A stretch of 64,000 nucleotides of DNA from positions 1,382,492 through 1,446,491 of the forward strand of contig NZ_KN150731.1 in the NCBI RefSeq assembly GCF_000754805.1. The letters run 5' to 3'. The notes under the pieces were generated by a model. It was given only the letters and a program-made list of their open reading frames with translations, had not been told where the DNA came from and made no database searches. Position 1 is the first letter of the stretch, and each line of letters starts with the position of its first letter. The position numbers were made by a program, and so were the translations under genes. The DNA is from Yersinia frederiksenii ATCC 33641 (GTDB lineage: Bacteria > Pseudomonadota > Gammaproteobacteria > Enterobacterales > Enterobacteriaceae). Shown here one piece after another: positions 63,381 through 64,000 of this stretch.

Positions 63381-64000
63381 ATGTCGGTAGAGAGAAAAAA
63401 TCCGCAACGTGTATTCGCGTTATACTGCGCTTTAGTTGGTAGCCTGATACCGGTATTTACCGCATCGGCCACTGTGCCAGTCATGCCTGTAGATTCATCT
63501 TCAGCACTGTCTGTCGCGCCAAAAAGTATGACCGTCGCACAAAGTCGCTCTCAGTTATTGGCGACGTTACCAAAAAACGTCACTCCACTCTATTCTTCTG
63601 AATTAGCGCTACTTTATGCCGCTAATCAAATGCAGCCGATGTGGCAGGATAGAACGGCTGTTCAGCATTTTCAGCAGCAATTGGCGGAAGTGGCCCTCTC
63701 CGGTATTCAACCGCAATTTATGCAGTGGGTAAAATGGTTGAGTGATCCTGACATTACAGGTATGGCTCGCGATATTATTTTGTCCGATGCCATGTTGGGA
63801 TATTTGCACTTTATCTCAGGCGTTGGCGCGAATGGCAGTGTCTGGTTATATAGCAATGTGCCGTACAAGATGGCTATGCCACCAGCCACGATTGTAAATA
63901 GCTGGCAGCAGGCAGTTCACGAAGGGACGACAGCACCTTATCTGGCCTCATTGGCTCCCCAGCATCCGCAATATGAAAAAATGCATCAGGCGCTGAAACA
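63381..64000 (+). CDS. ldtD: LdtD (YcbB), L,D-transpeptidase, 5' part
   Basis: The first 206 codons of the gene; it runs off the window. A signal-anchor-like N-terminus (MSVERKNPQRVFALYCALVG) precedes a variable Ala/Ser/Val linker. The conserved YcbB region follows (LLYAANQMQPMWQDR; ILSDAMLGYLHFI; LAPQHPQYEKMH), aligning with E. coli LdtD. The enzyme makes 3-3 crosslinks in peptidoglycan and bypasses beta-lactam-sensitive PBPs; its catalytic Cys domain is beyond 64000. The start is supported by a G-rich ribosome site. An ERIC-like repeat lies directly upstream. Confidence 0.9.
   Translation, partial: MSVERKNPQRVFALYCALVGSLIPVFTASATVPVMPVDSSSALSVAPKSMTVAQSRSQLLATLPKNVTPLYSSELALLYAANQMQPMWQDRTAVQHFQQQLAEVALSGIQPQFMQWVKWLSDPDITGMARDIILSDAMLGYLHFISGVGANGSVWLYSNVPYKMAMPPATIVNSWQQAVHEGTTAPYLASLAPQHPQYEKMHQALK

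Overview
The window is a stretch of enterobacterial core chromosome, almost certainly from the genus Yersinia. Nearly every protein matches an E. coli K-12 product in length and sequence, and the order follows the E. coli poxB-to-ldtD arc. It departs from E. coli in ways that suggest Yersinia: ansB sits between ycaO and ycaP, aqpZ, dmsABC, ycaL and ycaQ are missing from their E. coli positions, and ERIC-like intergenic repeats of the Yersinia type occur. The species cannot be fixed by eye. I saw no prophage, transposase, CRISPR array, rRNA or tRNA.

Layout. 1-4 kb: start of poxB, then the hcr-hcp nitrosative-stress pair and the lysine exporter lysO, all on the minus strand. 4.4-10.3 kb: OLD-family ybjD, virK-like ybjX and the MacAB efflux pair. 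10.5-15.1 kb: cspD, clpS-clpA, infA and aat; ClpS, ClpA and Aat are all parts of the N-degron pathway. 15.3-20.1 kb: cydDC and trxB. 20.9-28.7 kb: lrp, ftsK, lolA, rarA and serS. 29-36.5 kb: ycaD and the anaerobic formate block (focA-pflB, pflA, ycaO). 36.6-44.4 kb: ansB, ycaP, serC-aroA, cmk-rpsA and ihfB. 44.8-49.9 kb: the envelope run ycaI-msbA-lpxK. 49.9-53.7 kb: a rearranged patch with a YdcJ-type dioxygenase, two cold-shock paralogues and ycaR-kdsB. 53.9-63 kb: ycbJ, elyC and the overlapping cmoM-mukF-mukE-mukB operon. The window ends inside ldtD.

Regulation visible in the sequence links several blocks to oxygen and stress. There is a near-consensus NsrR operator and an FNR-like site upstream of hcp, a 9/10 FNR box upstream of focA, a perfect-spacing LexA box upstream of ftsK and a perfectly palindromic CRP box upstream of ycaR-kdsB. 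Several leaders hold strong hairpins (hcp-hcr, lrp, serC, serC-aroA). I found no clearly new multi-gene system. The most useful leads are the divergent second cold-shock protein, the orphan CRP box, the ycaI start problem, the ydcJ replacement and the leader structures.
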